From the NCBI RefSeq assembly GCF_026898115.1, contig NZ_CP114036.1:4148001-4212000 (forward strand): a stretch of DNA of 64,000 bases, written 5' to 3'. Source of the DNA: Streptomyces sp. S465 (GTDB lineage Bacteria; Actinomycetota; Actinomycetes; Streptomycetales; Streptomycetaceae). The first letter of the stretch is position 1; every line of letters starts with the position of its first letter. This document shows positions 32,866-40,448 of this stretch, in pieces. The translations under genes and the position numbers were made by a program. The notes beneath the pieces are model-generated. The model saw only the letters and a list, made by a program, of their open reading frames with translations. It ran no database searches and was not told the origin of the DNA.

Positions 32866-34452
32866 TCACTCCCACTCGATCGTGCCCGGAGGCTTGCTGG
32901 TGATGTCGAGCACCACCCGGTTGACCTGGTCGACCTCGTTCGTGATGCGGGTCGAGATCCGCGACAGCACGTCGTACGGCAGCCGCGACCAGTCCGCCGT
33001 CATCGCGTCCTCCGAGGAGACCGGGCGCAGCACGATCGGGTGGCCGTAGGTGCGGCCGTCGCCCTGGACGCCGACCGAGCGGACGTCGGCGAGCAGGACC
33101 ACCGGGCACTGCCAGATGTCGCGGTCGAGACCGGCGGCGGTCAGCTCCTCGCGGGCGATGGCGTCGGCCTCCCGCAGCAGGTCCAGGCGCTCCTTGGTGA
33201 CCTCGCCGACGATCCGGATGCCCAGGCCCGGCCCCGGGAAGGGCTGGCGGTGGACGATCTCCTCCGGCAGGCCGAGCTCCTGGCCGACCATCCGGACCTC
33301 GTCCTTGAACAGCCGGCGCAGCGGCTCGACGAGCTTGAACTCGATGTCGTCCGGCAGCCCGCCCACGTTGTGGTGCGACTTGATGTTGGCGGTGCCGGTG
33401 CCGCCGCCGGACTCCACGACGTCGGGGTAGAGGGTGCCCTGGACCAGGAACTCCACGTCCTCCCCGGCCGCGCCCGCCTCGGCCACCAGCTCGGCCTGGG
33501 CCTGCTCGAAGACCCGGATGAACTCCCGCCCGATGATCTTCCGCTTCTCCTCGGGGTCGGACACCCCGGCGAGCGCGGTCAGGAACCGCTCCTCGGCCTC
33601 GACGACCTTCAGCTGCACACCGGTGGCGGCCACGAAGTCCTTCTCGACCTGCTCGGACTCGCCCTTGCGCATCAGGCCGTGGTCCACGTACACGCAGGTC
33701 AGCTGGTCGCCGATGGCCCGCTGGACGAGGGCGGCGGCCACGGCGGAGTCCACTCCGCCGGACAGCCCGCAGATGGCGCGCTTGGTACCGACCTGCTCGC
33801 GGATCGCGGCCACGGACTCCTCGACCACATTGGTGGTGGTCCAGGTGGGCTCCAGGCCCGCGCCCCGGTAGAGGAAGTGCTCCAGCACCTGCTGGCCGTG
33901 GGTGGAGTGCATCACCTCGGGGTGGTGCTGTACGCCGTAGAGTTTGCGCTCGTCGCATTCGAAGGCCGCGACCGGCACCAGATCGGTGGACGCGGTGACG
34001 GTGAAGCCCTCGGGCGCCTGGGAGCAGGCGTCGCCGTGCGACATCCACACCTGCTGCTCCTCGGGGGTGCCCGCGAAGAGCGTCGAGCCGGGCTTGCTGA
34101 CGGTGAGCTCCGTACGGCCGTACTCACGCGCCCCGGTGTTGTCCACGGTGCCGCCGAGCGTCGTGGCCATCAGCTGGAAGCCGTAGCACATGCCGAAGAC
34201 CGGGATGCCCGCCTCGAAGATCGCGCGGTCGAGGGTGGGCGCGCCCTCGGCGTAGACCGACGAGGGGCCGCCGGAGAGGATGATCGCCTTCGGCTTCTTG
34301 GCAAGCATCTCGGCCACCGGCATGGTGGACGGAACGATCTCGCTGTAGACCCGGGCCTCACGGACCCTCCGGGCGATGAGCTGGGCGTACTGCGCGCCGA
34401 AGTCGACGACCAGGACGGTGTCGGGGGCGGCAGCAGGGGACGCTGATGGCAC
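32866..34452 (-). CDS. guaA: GMP synthase (glutamine-hydrolysing)
   Basis: A 528-residue bifunctional enzyme converting XMP to GMP. N-terminal class I glutamine amidotransferase (DFGAQYAQLIARRVRE, catalytic Cys in FGMCYGFQ, His/Glu in HHPEV), then an ATP pyrophosphatase domain (GLSGGVDSAVAAALV) and the C-terminal dimerisation domain ending GTIEWE. Length fits the family. Start is GTG 34452 with GGAAGG 8 bases upstream; longer reading frames upstream run into the divergent promoter. Divergent from the leader/chorismate mutase unit. Confidence 0.97.
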   Translation of the reverse strand: MPSASPAAAPDTVLVVDFGAQYAQLIARRVREARVYSEIVPSTMPVAEMLAKKPKAIILSGGPSSVYAEGAPTLDRAIFEAGIPVFGMCYGFQLMATTLGGTVDNTGAREYGRTELTVSKPGSTLFAGTPEEQQVWMSHGDACSQAPEGFTVTASTDLVPVAAFECDERKLYGVQHHPEVMHSTHGQQVLEHFLYRGAGLEPTWTTTNVVEESVAAIREQVGTKRAICGLSGGVDSAVAAALVQRAIGDQLTCVYVDHGLMRKGESEQVEKDFVAATGVQLKVVEAEERFLTALAGVSDPEEKRKIIGREFIRVFEQAQAELVAEAGAAGEDVEFLVQGTLYPDVVESGGGTGTANIKSHHNVGGLPDDIEFKLVEPLRRLFKDEVRMVGQELGLPEEIVHRQPFPGPGLGIRIVGEVTKERLDLLREADAIAREELTAAGLDRDIWQCPVVLLADVRSVGVQGDGRTYGHPIVLRPVSSEDAMTADWSRLPYDVLSRISTRITNEVDQVNRVVLDITSKPPGTIEWE

Positions 34453-34512
34453 TTCGGCGGCCTTCCGGCGGTGGTGGCGTGCGGTGGAACTGTCTGCGGC
34501 GGGACCGCAGGT

Positions 34513-34542
34513 TTGGACTTTCGATTCTAACGGGCTCATAAT
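34513..34542 (+). promoter_or_regulatory. Promoter of the leader peptide/chorismate mutase unit
   Basis: TTGGAC at 34513-34518, an 18-base spacer and CATAAT at 34537-34542. Transcription would begin about 7 bases later, at or next to the ATG at 34550, giving a leaderless first reading frame. Confidence 0.6.
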
Positions 34543-34549
34543 CGACGCC

Positions 34550-34621
34550 ATGTCCACGCGCATGACCTTCGTCTTTACCTATGGCACCGGCCCGTCCGGC
34601 TGCCATGGTCGTGCTGCGTAA
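34550..34621 (+). CDS. Putative Phe/Tyr leader peptide (23 aa)
   Basis: ATG 34550 opens a 23-codon frame with MTFVFTYG near its start: two Phe and one Tyr codon in five, with TTT and TAT, codons that are rare in this genome. It begins at the predicted transcription start, ends 21 bases before a strong terminator, and is followed by chorismate mutase, a gene of Phe/Tyr synthesis. This is the layout of a ribosome-mediated attenuator. No protein-level evidence can be offered for so short a frame. Confidence 0.5.
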   Translation: MSTRMTFVFTYGTGPSGCHGRAA

Positions 34622-34642
34622 ACACTGACAGCGACTTCCCAG

Positions 34643-34684
34643 GCGCCCCGGGCCGGCAAAGGCCCGGGGCGCTGTTGTCTTTCC
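34643..34684 (+). terminator. Intrinsic terminator/attenuator upstream of chorismate mutase
   Basis: A perfect 12-bp stem GCGCCCCGGGCC (34643-34654) with GGCCCGGGGCGC (34661-34672), loop GGCAAA, followed by TGTTGTCTTTCC. CGGGCCGG (34649-34656) can instead pair with CCGGCCCG (34587-34594) inside the leader peptide frame, giving an alternative antiterminator helix. Confidence 0.75.
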
Positions 34685-34738
34685 TCCGGGTCCCGGCCGG
34701 ATTCCAGGGCTCCGTGACACGGACCAGGAGATACGGAC

Positions 34739-35005
34739 ATGAGCAGCGGTACGGCCCCGGAGAGCACCGAGATGATCAGCACTGCCCGGGAGCGGATCGA
34801 CGCCCTCGACGGACAGATCCTCGATCTCGTCCGGGAGCGGATGGCCGTCTCGGCCGCCATCCAGGAGGCCCGGATCGCGGCGGGCGGGCGGCGGGTGCAG
34901 CTCTCCCGCGAGATGGAGATCCTCGACCGCTACCGGCAGCGGCTCGGCAAGCCCGGTACGACGCTCGCCATGACGCTGCTGGAGCTGTGCCGGGGCCGCG
35001 TCTGA
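34739..35005 (+). CDS. Chorismate mutase (AroQ type)
   Basis: An 88-residue all-helical AroQ-class chorismate mutase. RERIDALDGQILDLVRERMAVSAAIQEARI is the typical first helix, with active-site Arg and the RREXE-like SREMEILDRYRQRLG region. Converts chorismate to prephenate for Phe and Tyr synthesis in the cytoplasm. ATG 34739 has CAGGAG about 10 bases upstream. Likely controlled by the attenuator just upstream. Stand-alone small mutases such as this are often partnered with DAHP synthase. Confidence 0.9.
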   Translation: MSSGTAPESTEMISTARERIDALDGQILDLVRERMAVSAAIQEARIAAGGRRVQLSREMEILDRYRQRLGKPGTTLAMTLLELCRGRV

Positions 35006-35773
35006 GGCGGGGCCGGGCCAAAGCAGGGCCGGGCCAAAGCGGGGACCGGGGCCGAGGCGGGGCCGGACCCTGCCGGACAGGCTTAGGGCCCCGGGGGCGC
35101 CCTAACGGGGCGGGCGCCTCCGGGGCCCTAGGCGGTCAGCACCGGCGTCAGGGCAGCGCCGGTGCCGAGAAGCGGCGCCGGGGGGTTGCGCCGCCGGCTT
35201 CCGGGTCCCGTATCTCTGGGGTGTCTGGACGGCGTACGCCCGCGTGGTCCGACCAATGTCGGGGGGTGTCCGGGGGCGTTCTCGCTCTCAGCATCGTGGT
35301 GGATGCCAAGCGCCGGGCGCAACTGTTTCGACCGGATACGGTCGGCCCCAGGCGTCCCCGGGACCGGCCGTCCTTGAGGTGGTGACCGGGCTGCTGTCCC
35401 CTGCCGACCGGTCACCTCGCCGAAGCGAGGTCCCACGACGCGCCGCCTGAATCACCACAGGGGCCGCGTCTCATCGCTACGGCGGATATGAGCCACGCGT
35501 GGATTCTCTCCGGACCGCTCCTGGCTGGCGCGGCACCGGGCACAACGAGCCCGCTCACGGGCCGGTCACCCGCCGTACGGGTGATGACGTGCGGAACCGA
35601 GCACCCCATGCGGATTCTGTGACCATTCTGTGAGCAACCGGGAGCGCAACCTTTCAGCCATTGGCCTGGTCATGTACGTGCAAACGCACGGCCATCCCGC
35701 GTCCCCACCGCGACGGCCTTCCACACGCGTATCCGCCCACCACAGCGATACGTACGGACCCAGAGAGGTCTTC
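35006..35773. other. Long intergenic region; no gene seen
   Basis: Holds a large hairpin at 35084-35130. No frame has protein-like composition. Near the right end there are two ATTCTGTGA words 11 bp apart (35614, 35625), which may be part of the promoter region of the LAETG protein gene. Confidence 0.6.
35084..35130. terminator. Terminator hairpin after chorismate mutase
   Basis: An 18-bp stem (35084-35101 with 35113-35130) with one G-U position and an 11-base loop; no T-run. Confidence 0.65.
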
Positions 35774-36784
35774 ATGAAGCTTCGCCGCGCCCTGGCGGCC
35801 GCCGCAGCAACGGCCGCCATAGCCCCTGCCGCGCTCCTCGCGGCCCCCGCCGCCTTCGCGGATGAGCCGACGGACAGCCCGTCGTCGACCGCCTCCGAGA
35901 CCGTCACGCCGTCCCCTGACGACCCGACGACGGCGCCGACGGAGACCGCTCCGACCGACGAGCCCACCACCCCGGCGCCGTCCGCGACCGACACCCAGGC
36001 TCCGACCCCCACTGACGAGCCCACCGACAAGCCCACTGACAAGCCCACCGAGACCACCACCCCGACCCCCGGGCCGACCGAGGAGCCGGGCGGGGAGTGC
36101 GCGGACGACGGGGACTACAACGAGGACCCCGACCTCAGCACGACCCTGGTCGGCCTGCCGTCGAAGGTCGTGGCGGGCAGCGGCTTCCACGGCTTCACGT
36201 ACCAGGTGAAGAACGACTCGGACCGCACCTACCAGCGGGTCGACTTCGGGCTCTTCGCGGGCACGGTGCACGAGTCCGCCCCCGACGGCACGGGCACGTA
36301 CCTGACCCTCCAGTACAAGGACCCCGAGTCCGGCGCCTGGAAGGCGATCTCCACCGACGAGAACGACCCGGGCTCCGGCTACATCGGCTACACCGATGTG
36401 CGTCCGCACGAGACCCTTACGGTCGACCTCCGGCTGAGCGTCGCCAAGAGCGCGCCCGAGGGCTTCGGCTACGCCATCAGCGTCGGGGTGTACGCGGACG
36501 ACGAGGGCAACTGCGCCTACTCGACCGGTGAGTACTACGAGTTCGACGTGCTCAAGGCGGGTTCGAAGCCGGGCGAGGTGCCGCCGGCCGACCCGAAGCC
36601 GCAGGGCGGGAAGAAGCCGCTGCCGCACAAGCCGGAAGGCGACACGGAGATCAGCCCGAAGGGCAGCCTGGCCGAAACCGGTTCCTCCTCCGCGCTGCCG
36701 ATGATCGCCGTGATCGGCGGGGTGGCGATGGCCGCCGGCGGAGGCGCGGTCTTCGTGGTCCGTCGCCGTCGCGCCACGGTCTGA
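35774..36784 (+). CDS. LAETG-anchored cell surface protein
   Basis: A 336-residue surface protein. Signal peptide MKLRRALAAAAATAAIAP to about AFA (residue 31), a Thr/Pro/Glu/Asp-rich stalk at about 33-110 with EPTDKPTDKPTE repeats, a beta-rich domain (about 118-265) with an isolated Cys near each end (ECADDG, NCAYS) that may form a disulphide, and a C-terminal LAETG sorting signal, hydrophobic helix and RRRR tail. LAxTG is the recognition form of class E sortases of Streptomyces. AGAGAGG lies 5 bases before ATG 35774. Confidence 0.93.
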   Translation: MKLRRALAAAAATAAIAPAALLAAPAAFADEPTDSPSSTASETVTPSPDDPTTAPTETAPTDEPTTPAPSATDTQAPTPTDEPTDKPTDKPTETTTPTPGPTEEPGGECADDGDYNEDPDLSTTLVGLPSKVVAGSGFHGFTYQVKNDSDRTYQRVDFGLFAGTVHESAPDGTGTYLTLQYKDPESGAWKAISTDENDPGSGYIGYTDVRPHETLTVDLRLSVAKSAPEGFGYAISVGVYADDEGNCAYSTGEYYEFDVLKAGSKPGEVPPADPKPQGGKKPLPHKPEGDTEISPKGSLAETGSSSALPMIAVIGGVAMAAGGGAVFVVRRRRATV

Positions 36785-36794
36785 CGGTCCCGGA

Positions 36795-36831
36795 CGCCAG
36801 GGGCGGGGCGGACGCCGGCCCGCCCCTGGCG
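36795..36831. terminator. Bidirectional terminator between LAETG and GMC genes
   Basis: A perfect 13-bp stem CGCCAGGGGCGGG (36795-36807) with its complement at 36819-36831, 11-base loop, between convergent genes. Confidence 0.7.
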
Positions 36832-36872
36832 CTCACGCCGGACCGCTCGCGCCGGGCCGCTCGCAGGACTCC

Positions 36873-38723
36873 TCACGCGGAGGCCGGCGGGACCTTCGGC
36901 ACCGGCAGCAAGGGGAGCCTCAGCGCCCCGAAGGCGTCCGCCGGTACGGCCGGACTGCGGGGCGGCACGGGCTGAAGGCGCTCGTACGGCGCCTCCGGGG
37001 ACGGACGCGGGTCGGGCTCGCCCTTGTTGGGCCACAGGGACATCGCACGTTCGGCCTGGGCCGTGATGGTCAGGGACGGGTTGACGCCTAGGTTGGCCGA
37101 GACGGCGGAGCCGTCGACCACATGGATGCCCGGATGCCCGTAGAGACGGTGGTACGGGTCGATGACGCCCTCCCGCGGGGACGCGCCGATCGGGCAGCCG
37201 CCGAGGAAGTGGGCGGTCAGCGGGGTGCCGATCAGCTCGCCGACGTTGCTGCCCGCGAAACCGTTGATCGAGGCGGCGATGTGGCGGGCGGCCTCGGCGC
37301 CTTCGGGGATGTGGTCGGGGTTGGGCTCGCCGTGGCCCTGGCGGGCGGTGAGCAGGCCCTTCCCCGGCCCCTTCGGCTTGCGGTAGGTGGTCAGCGAGTT
37401 GTCGTGCGTCTGCATAACCAGGCCGATGATGGTCCGCTCGGACCAGCGGCGGTTGGACAGCGAGCGCACCGCCAGGGTGGGGTGCCGGAGGTTGGCGCCC
37501 AGGAAGCGCAGCCAGCGCGGGAGACGGCCGCCGTCGGGGATCTGGAGGACGGAGAGCAGCCCCATCGCGTTGGAGCCCTTGCCGTAGCGGACGGGCTCGA
37601 TATGGGTGGTCTCGTTCGGGTGGATGGACGAGGTGATCGCGACACCCCGGGTGAAGTCCGCTCGCCGCTCGCCGCGCCGGGCGCGGCGGTAGCGCCGGTC
37701 GGTGGTCTGCGCGCCCACCAGGGCCTCGGAGTTGGTGCGGGTGAGGACGCCGAGCCGGTCCGAGACGCGCGGCAGCAGCCCCTTGTCCCGCATCGTGTGC
37801 AGCAGCGTCTGGGTGCCGTACGTACCGGCGGCGAGGACGACGTACCGGGAACGCAGGGTCTTGGGCTTGCCCTTACGGCGGTTGTCGGTCGGCACGGTGG
37901 TGACCGTGTAGCCGCCGAGCGGATCGTCCTCCAGGGCGACGACGGTCGTCATCGGGTGGACCACGGCACCGGCCCGCTCGGCGAGGTGGAGATAGTTCTC
38001 GTTGAGGGTGTTCTTGGCGCCGTGGCGGCAGCCGGTCATGCACTCACCGCACTCCGTGCACGCCGTACGGGCCGGGCCCGCGCCGCCGAAGTACGGATCG
38101 GGGACCGTCTGGCCCGGCTCGGCCCTCGGAGGGTCGGCGCCCTCCCCGCCCTCCCCGCCGACGGCGTCGTGACCGTCGCCGAAGAAGACTCCCACGGGCG
38201 CCATGTGGAAGGTGTCCCCCACGCCCATCTTCTCGGCGGCCGCCTTGAGGTGCACATCGGAGGGGGTGACGGTGTGGTTGAGGCGCGCCCCGAGCATCCG
38301 CCGCGCCTGGTCGTAGTACGGCCGCAGTTCGTCCTGCCAGTCGGTGATGTGCCCCCACTGGCGGTCCCGGAAGAACGGCTCGGGCGGTACGTAGAGCGTG
38401 TTGGCGTAGTTGAGCGAACCGCCCCCGACCCCGGCGCCCGCCAGCACCATGACCTTGCCGAGGAGGTGGATGCGCTGGATGCCGAAGCAGCCGAGGGCCG
38501 GGGCCCAGAGGTAGTTGCGGAGGTCCCAGGAGCTTTTGGGCAGGGTGTCCCGGGTGAAGCGGCGGCCCGCCTCGAGGACGCCGACCCGGTAGCCCTTCTC
38601 GGCCAGGCGCAGGGCCGATACGGACCCCCCGAAGCCCGAGCCGACCACGATCACGTCGTAGTCGAAGTCCTCGTCGTGCTCGGGCCCTTGCTCCCGGTTG
38701 TGGGCAGACTTCTCCCCTGGCAC
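36873..38723 (-). CDS. GMC oxidoreductase (cholesterol oxidase ChoD-like) with ferredoxin-type Cys motif
   Basis: A 616-residue FAD enzyme. YDVIVVGSGFGGSVSALRL is the FAD-binding motif near residue 25, GAGVGGGSLNYANTL the GMC signature, and DGSAVSANLGVNPSLTITA the C-terminal GMC segment. A CxxCxxCxxxC motif (CTECGECMTGC, about 235-245) could bind a 4Fe-4S cluster; a similar motif occurs in mycobacterial ChoD-like proteins as I recall. Probable oxidation of an alcohol, possibly a sterol. GTG 38723 is chosen since GGAGGT lies 5 bases before it. Follows the aldehyde dehydrogenase by 25 bp, so the two are likely an operon. Confidence 0.88.
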   Translation of the reverse strand: MPGEKSAHNREQGPEHDEDFDYDVIVVGSGFGGSVSALRLAEKGYRVGVLEAGRRFTRDTLPKSSWDLRNYLWAPALGCFGIQRIHLLGKVMVLAGAGVGGGSLNYANTLYVPPEPFFRDRQWGHITDWQDELRPYYDQARRMLGARLNHTVTPSDVHLKAAAEKMGVGDTFHMAPVGVFFGDGHDAVGGEGGEGADPPRAEPGQTVPDPYFGGAGPARTACTECGECMTGCRHGAKNTLNENYLHLAERAGAVVHPMTTVVALEDDPLGGYTVTTVPTDNRRKGKPKTLRSRYVVLAAGTYGTQTLLHTMRDKGLLPRVSDRLGVLTRTNSEALVGAQTTDRRYRRARRGERRADFTRGVAITSSIHPNETTHIEPVRYGKGSNAMGLLSVLQIPDGGRLPRWLRFLGANLRHPTLAVRSLSNRRWSERTIIGLVMQTHDNSLTTYRKPKGPGKGLLTARQGHGEPNPDHIPEGAEAARHIAASINGFAGSNVGELIGTPLTAHFLGGCPIGASPREGVIDPYHRLYGHPGIHVVDGSAVSANLGVNPSLTITAQAERAMSLWPNKGEPDPRPSPEAPYERLQPVPPRSPAVPADAFGALRLPLLPVPKVPPASA

Positions 38724-38748
38724 TGGTACCTCCATTGGAATGTGCTGG

Positions 38749-40359
38749 TCAGCGCAGGCGCAGTGCCTTGAGCGCGCGCAGGCTGCGGGTCATGAAGGCC
38801 GCGTACTTCTCGTCCGTCATCCCGAAGGCCGGGCCGAGCGGCAGCAGCCGCTGCTGGGCGACGGTCTGTGCCTCGGTGAATCTGAGGATGCCCTCGGAGC
38901 CATGGCGGCGGCCGAGTCCGGAGTCGCCCATGCCGCCCATGGGAGAGGCGGTGCTGCCGAAGGCGGCGGCGTAGCTCTCGTTGACGTTGACCGTGCCCGC
39001 GCGCAGCCGGGCGGCGAGCGCGCGTCCGCGCCGGGCGTCCTTGGTCCAGACGCTGGCGTTCAGACCGTAAGGAGTGGCGTTGACGCGCTCGACCGCGTCG
39101 TCCTCGTCGCTGAAGCGGTAGACGGAGACGACCGGGCCGAAGGTCTCCTCGGTGCACACGGCCATCGGGGACTCCACGCCGTCCAGGATCGTCGGCTCGT
39201 AGAAGTACGGGCCGATGTCGGGGCGCGGGCGGCCGCCGGCGAGCACCGTGGCGCCCTTGGAGACGGCCTCGTCCACATGGCGGGTGACGGTGTCCAGCTG
39301 GCGCTGTGAGACCAGTGAGCCCATCTCCGCGCCGTACGCGAGGGCGGTGCCGAGCCGCATGGCCCTCGTGCGGGCCACGAAGCGCTCCAGGAAGGCGTCC
39401 GCGACCGACTCGTGGACGTACAGCCGCTCCATGGAGATGCACAGCTGTCCGGCGGAGGCGAAGCTGCCGCGCACCGCGCCGTCGACCGCGCGGGCGAGGT
39501 CGGCGTCGCGCAGCACCAGCATGGCGTTCTTACCGCCGAGTTCGAGGGAGCAGCCCACCAGGCGGGCGGCGGCGGCCTGGGCCACCTCGCGGCCGGTGCG
39601 GGTGGAGCCGGTGAACGAGACGTAGTCGGCGTGCTCGACCACGGCGGGGCCGACCACCGGGCCGTCCCCGAGCACGACCTGCCACACCCCGGCCGGCAGT
39701 CCGGCCTCCACCATCAGCTCACGCGCCCACAGGGCGGACAGGGCGGTCTCGGTGTCGGGCTTCATCACGACGGCGTTGCCCGCCACGAAGGCGGGCATCG
39801 CATCGCCCACGGAGAGCTGGAGGGGGTAGTTCCAGGGCGCTATGAGGCCGACGACCCCGCGCGGCTGGCGCAGTTCGGTGACCTTGGTGAGGGTGGGCAC
39901 GGCACCCAGGTGCCCCTTGGGGTGCAGATAGGCGGGCGCCTTACGGCCGTAATGGCGGGCGACCGCGGAGACGCCCTGGATCTCCTCGTGGGCGTGCAGC
40001 CGGGTCTTCCCGGTCTCCAGCTGGATGAGGTCCAGGATCTCCGGCTGGCGGCGCAGCAGCAGATCGTGGAAGCGCAGGAGGACGGCGGCGCGCCGGCGGA
40101 CGGGGGTCGCGGCCCAGGCCCGCTGGGCGGCGCGGGCGTTGTCGAAGGCGGTGACGACGTCCTCGGGGGTGGCCTCGGGCAGGCCGGAGGCGAGGACCTC
40201 CCCGGTGAACGGGGTGTGGCTGACGGTGGTGCCGCTGCCGACGACGCCCCGGGTGAGCCGGGTGATCAGCTCGGGCGTGACGACGTCGGCGGCGGTGCGG
40301 GTGCCTTGGGGGGCGACCGGGTTGCCGGTGGCGCCCCGCGTGGTGTGCGAGTCCGTCAT
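38749..40359 (-). CDS. Succinate-semialdehyde dehydrogenase (NADP-type)
   Basis: A 536-residue aldehyde dehydrogenase. The catalytic Glu lies in LELGGKNAML and the catalytic Cys in GQLCISMERL; APWNYPLQL and TGSTRTGREV form the cofactor site. The overall form matches actinobacterial succinic semialdehyde dehydrogenases (GabD2-like), which feed GABA-derived carbon into the TCA cycle. ATG 40359; the GMC gene follows immediately. Another aldehyde substrate delivered by the GMC enzyme is possible. Confidence 0.85.
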   Translation of the reverse strand: MTDSHTTRGATGNPVAPQGTRTAADVVTPELITRLTRGVVGSGTTVSHTPFTGEVLASGLPEATPEDVVTAFDNARAAQRAWAATPVRRRAAVLLRFHDLLLRRQPEILDLIQLETGKTRLHAHEEIQGVSAVARHYGRKAPAYLHPKGHLGAVPTLTKVTELRQPRGVVGLIAPWNYPLQLSVGDAMPAFVAGNAVVMKPDTETALSALWARELMVEAGLPAGVWQVVLGDGPVVGPAVVEHADYVSFTGSTRTGREVAQAAAARLVGCSLELGGKNAMLVLRDADLARAVDGAVRGSFASAGQLCISMERLYVHESVADAFLERFVARTRAMRLGTALAYGAEMGSLVSQRQLDTVTRHVDEAVSKGATVLAGGRPRPDIGPYFYEPTILDGVESPMAVCTEETFGPVVSVYRFSDEDDAVERVNATPYGLNASVWTKDARRGRALAARLRAGTVNVNESYAAAFGSTASPMGGMGDSGLGRRHGSEGILRFTEAQTVAQQRLLPLGPAFGMTDEKYAAFMTRSLRALKALRLR

Positions 40360-40448
40360 GGGGGCGAGAGTAGGCCCGCCCGGCGGCTTTGGGTACCCGG
40401 CGGTAACAACTTTCCGCCGACGGCCCCGGCCGGACCCGCCCCACGCGC

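Noticed and set aside
34622..34632. CACTGACAG as another damage-type promoter near chorismate mutase
   Set aside because: On the minus strand the position eight bases further has no TAnnnT, and no gene is placed to use it.
35131..35610. Possible tRNA or small RNA gene in the long spacer
   Set aside because: No cloverleaf, TPsiC-arm or CCA end found on reading; only scattered short inverted repeats.
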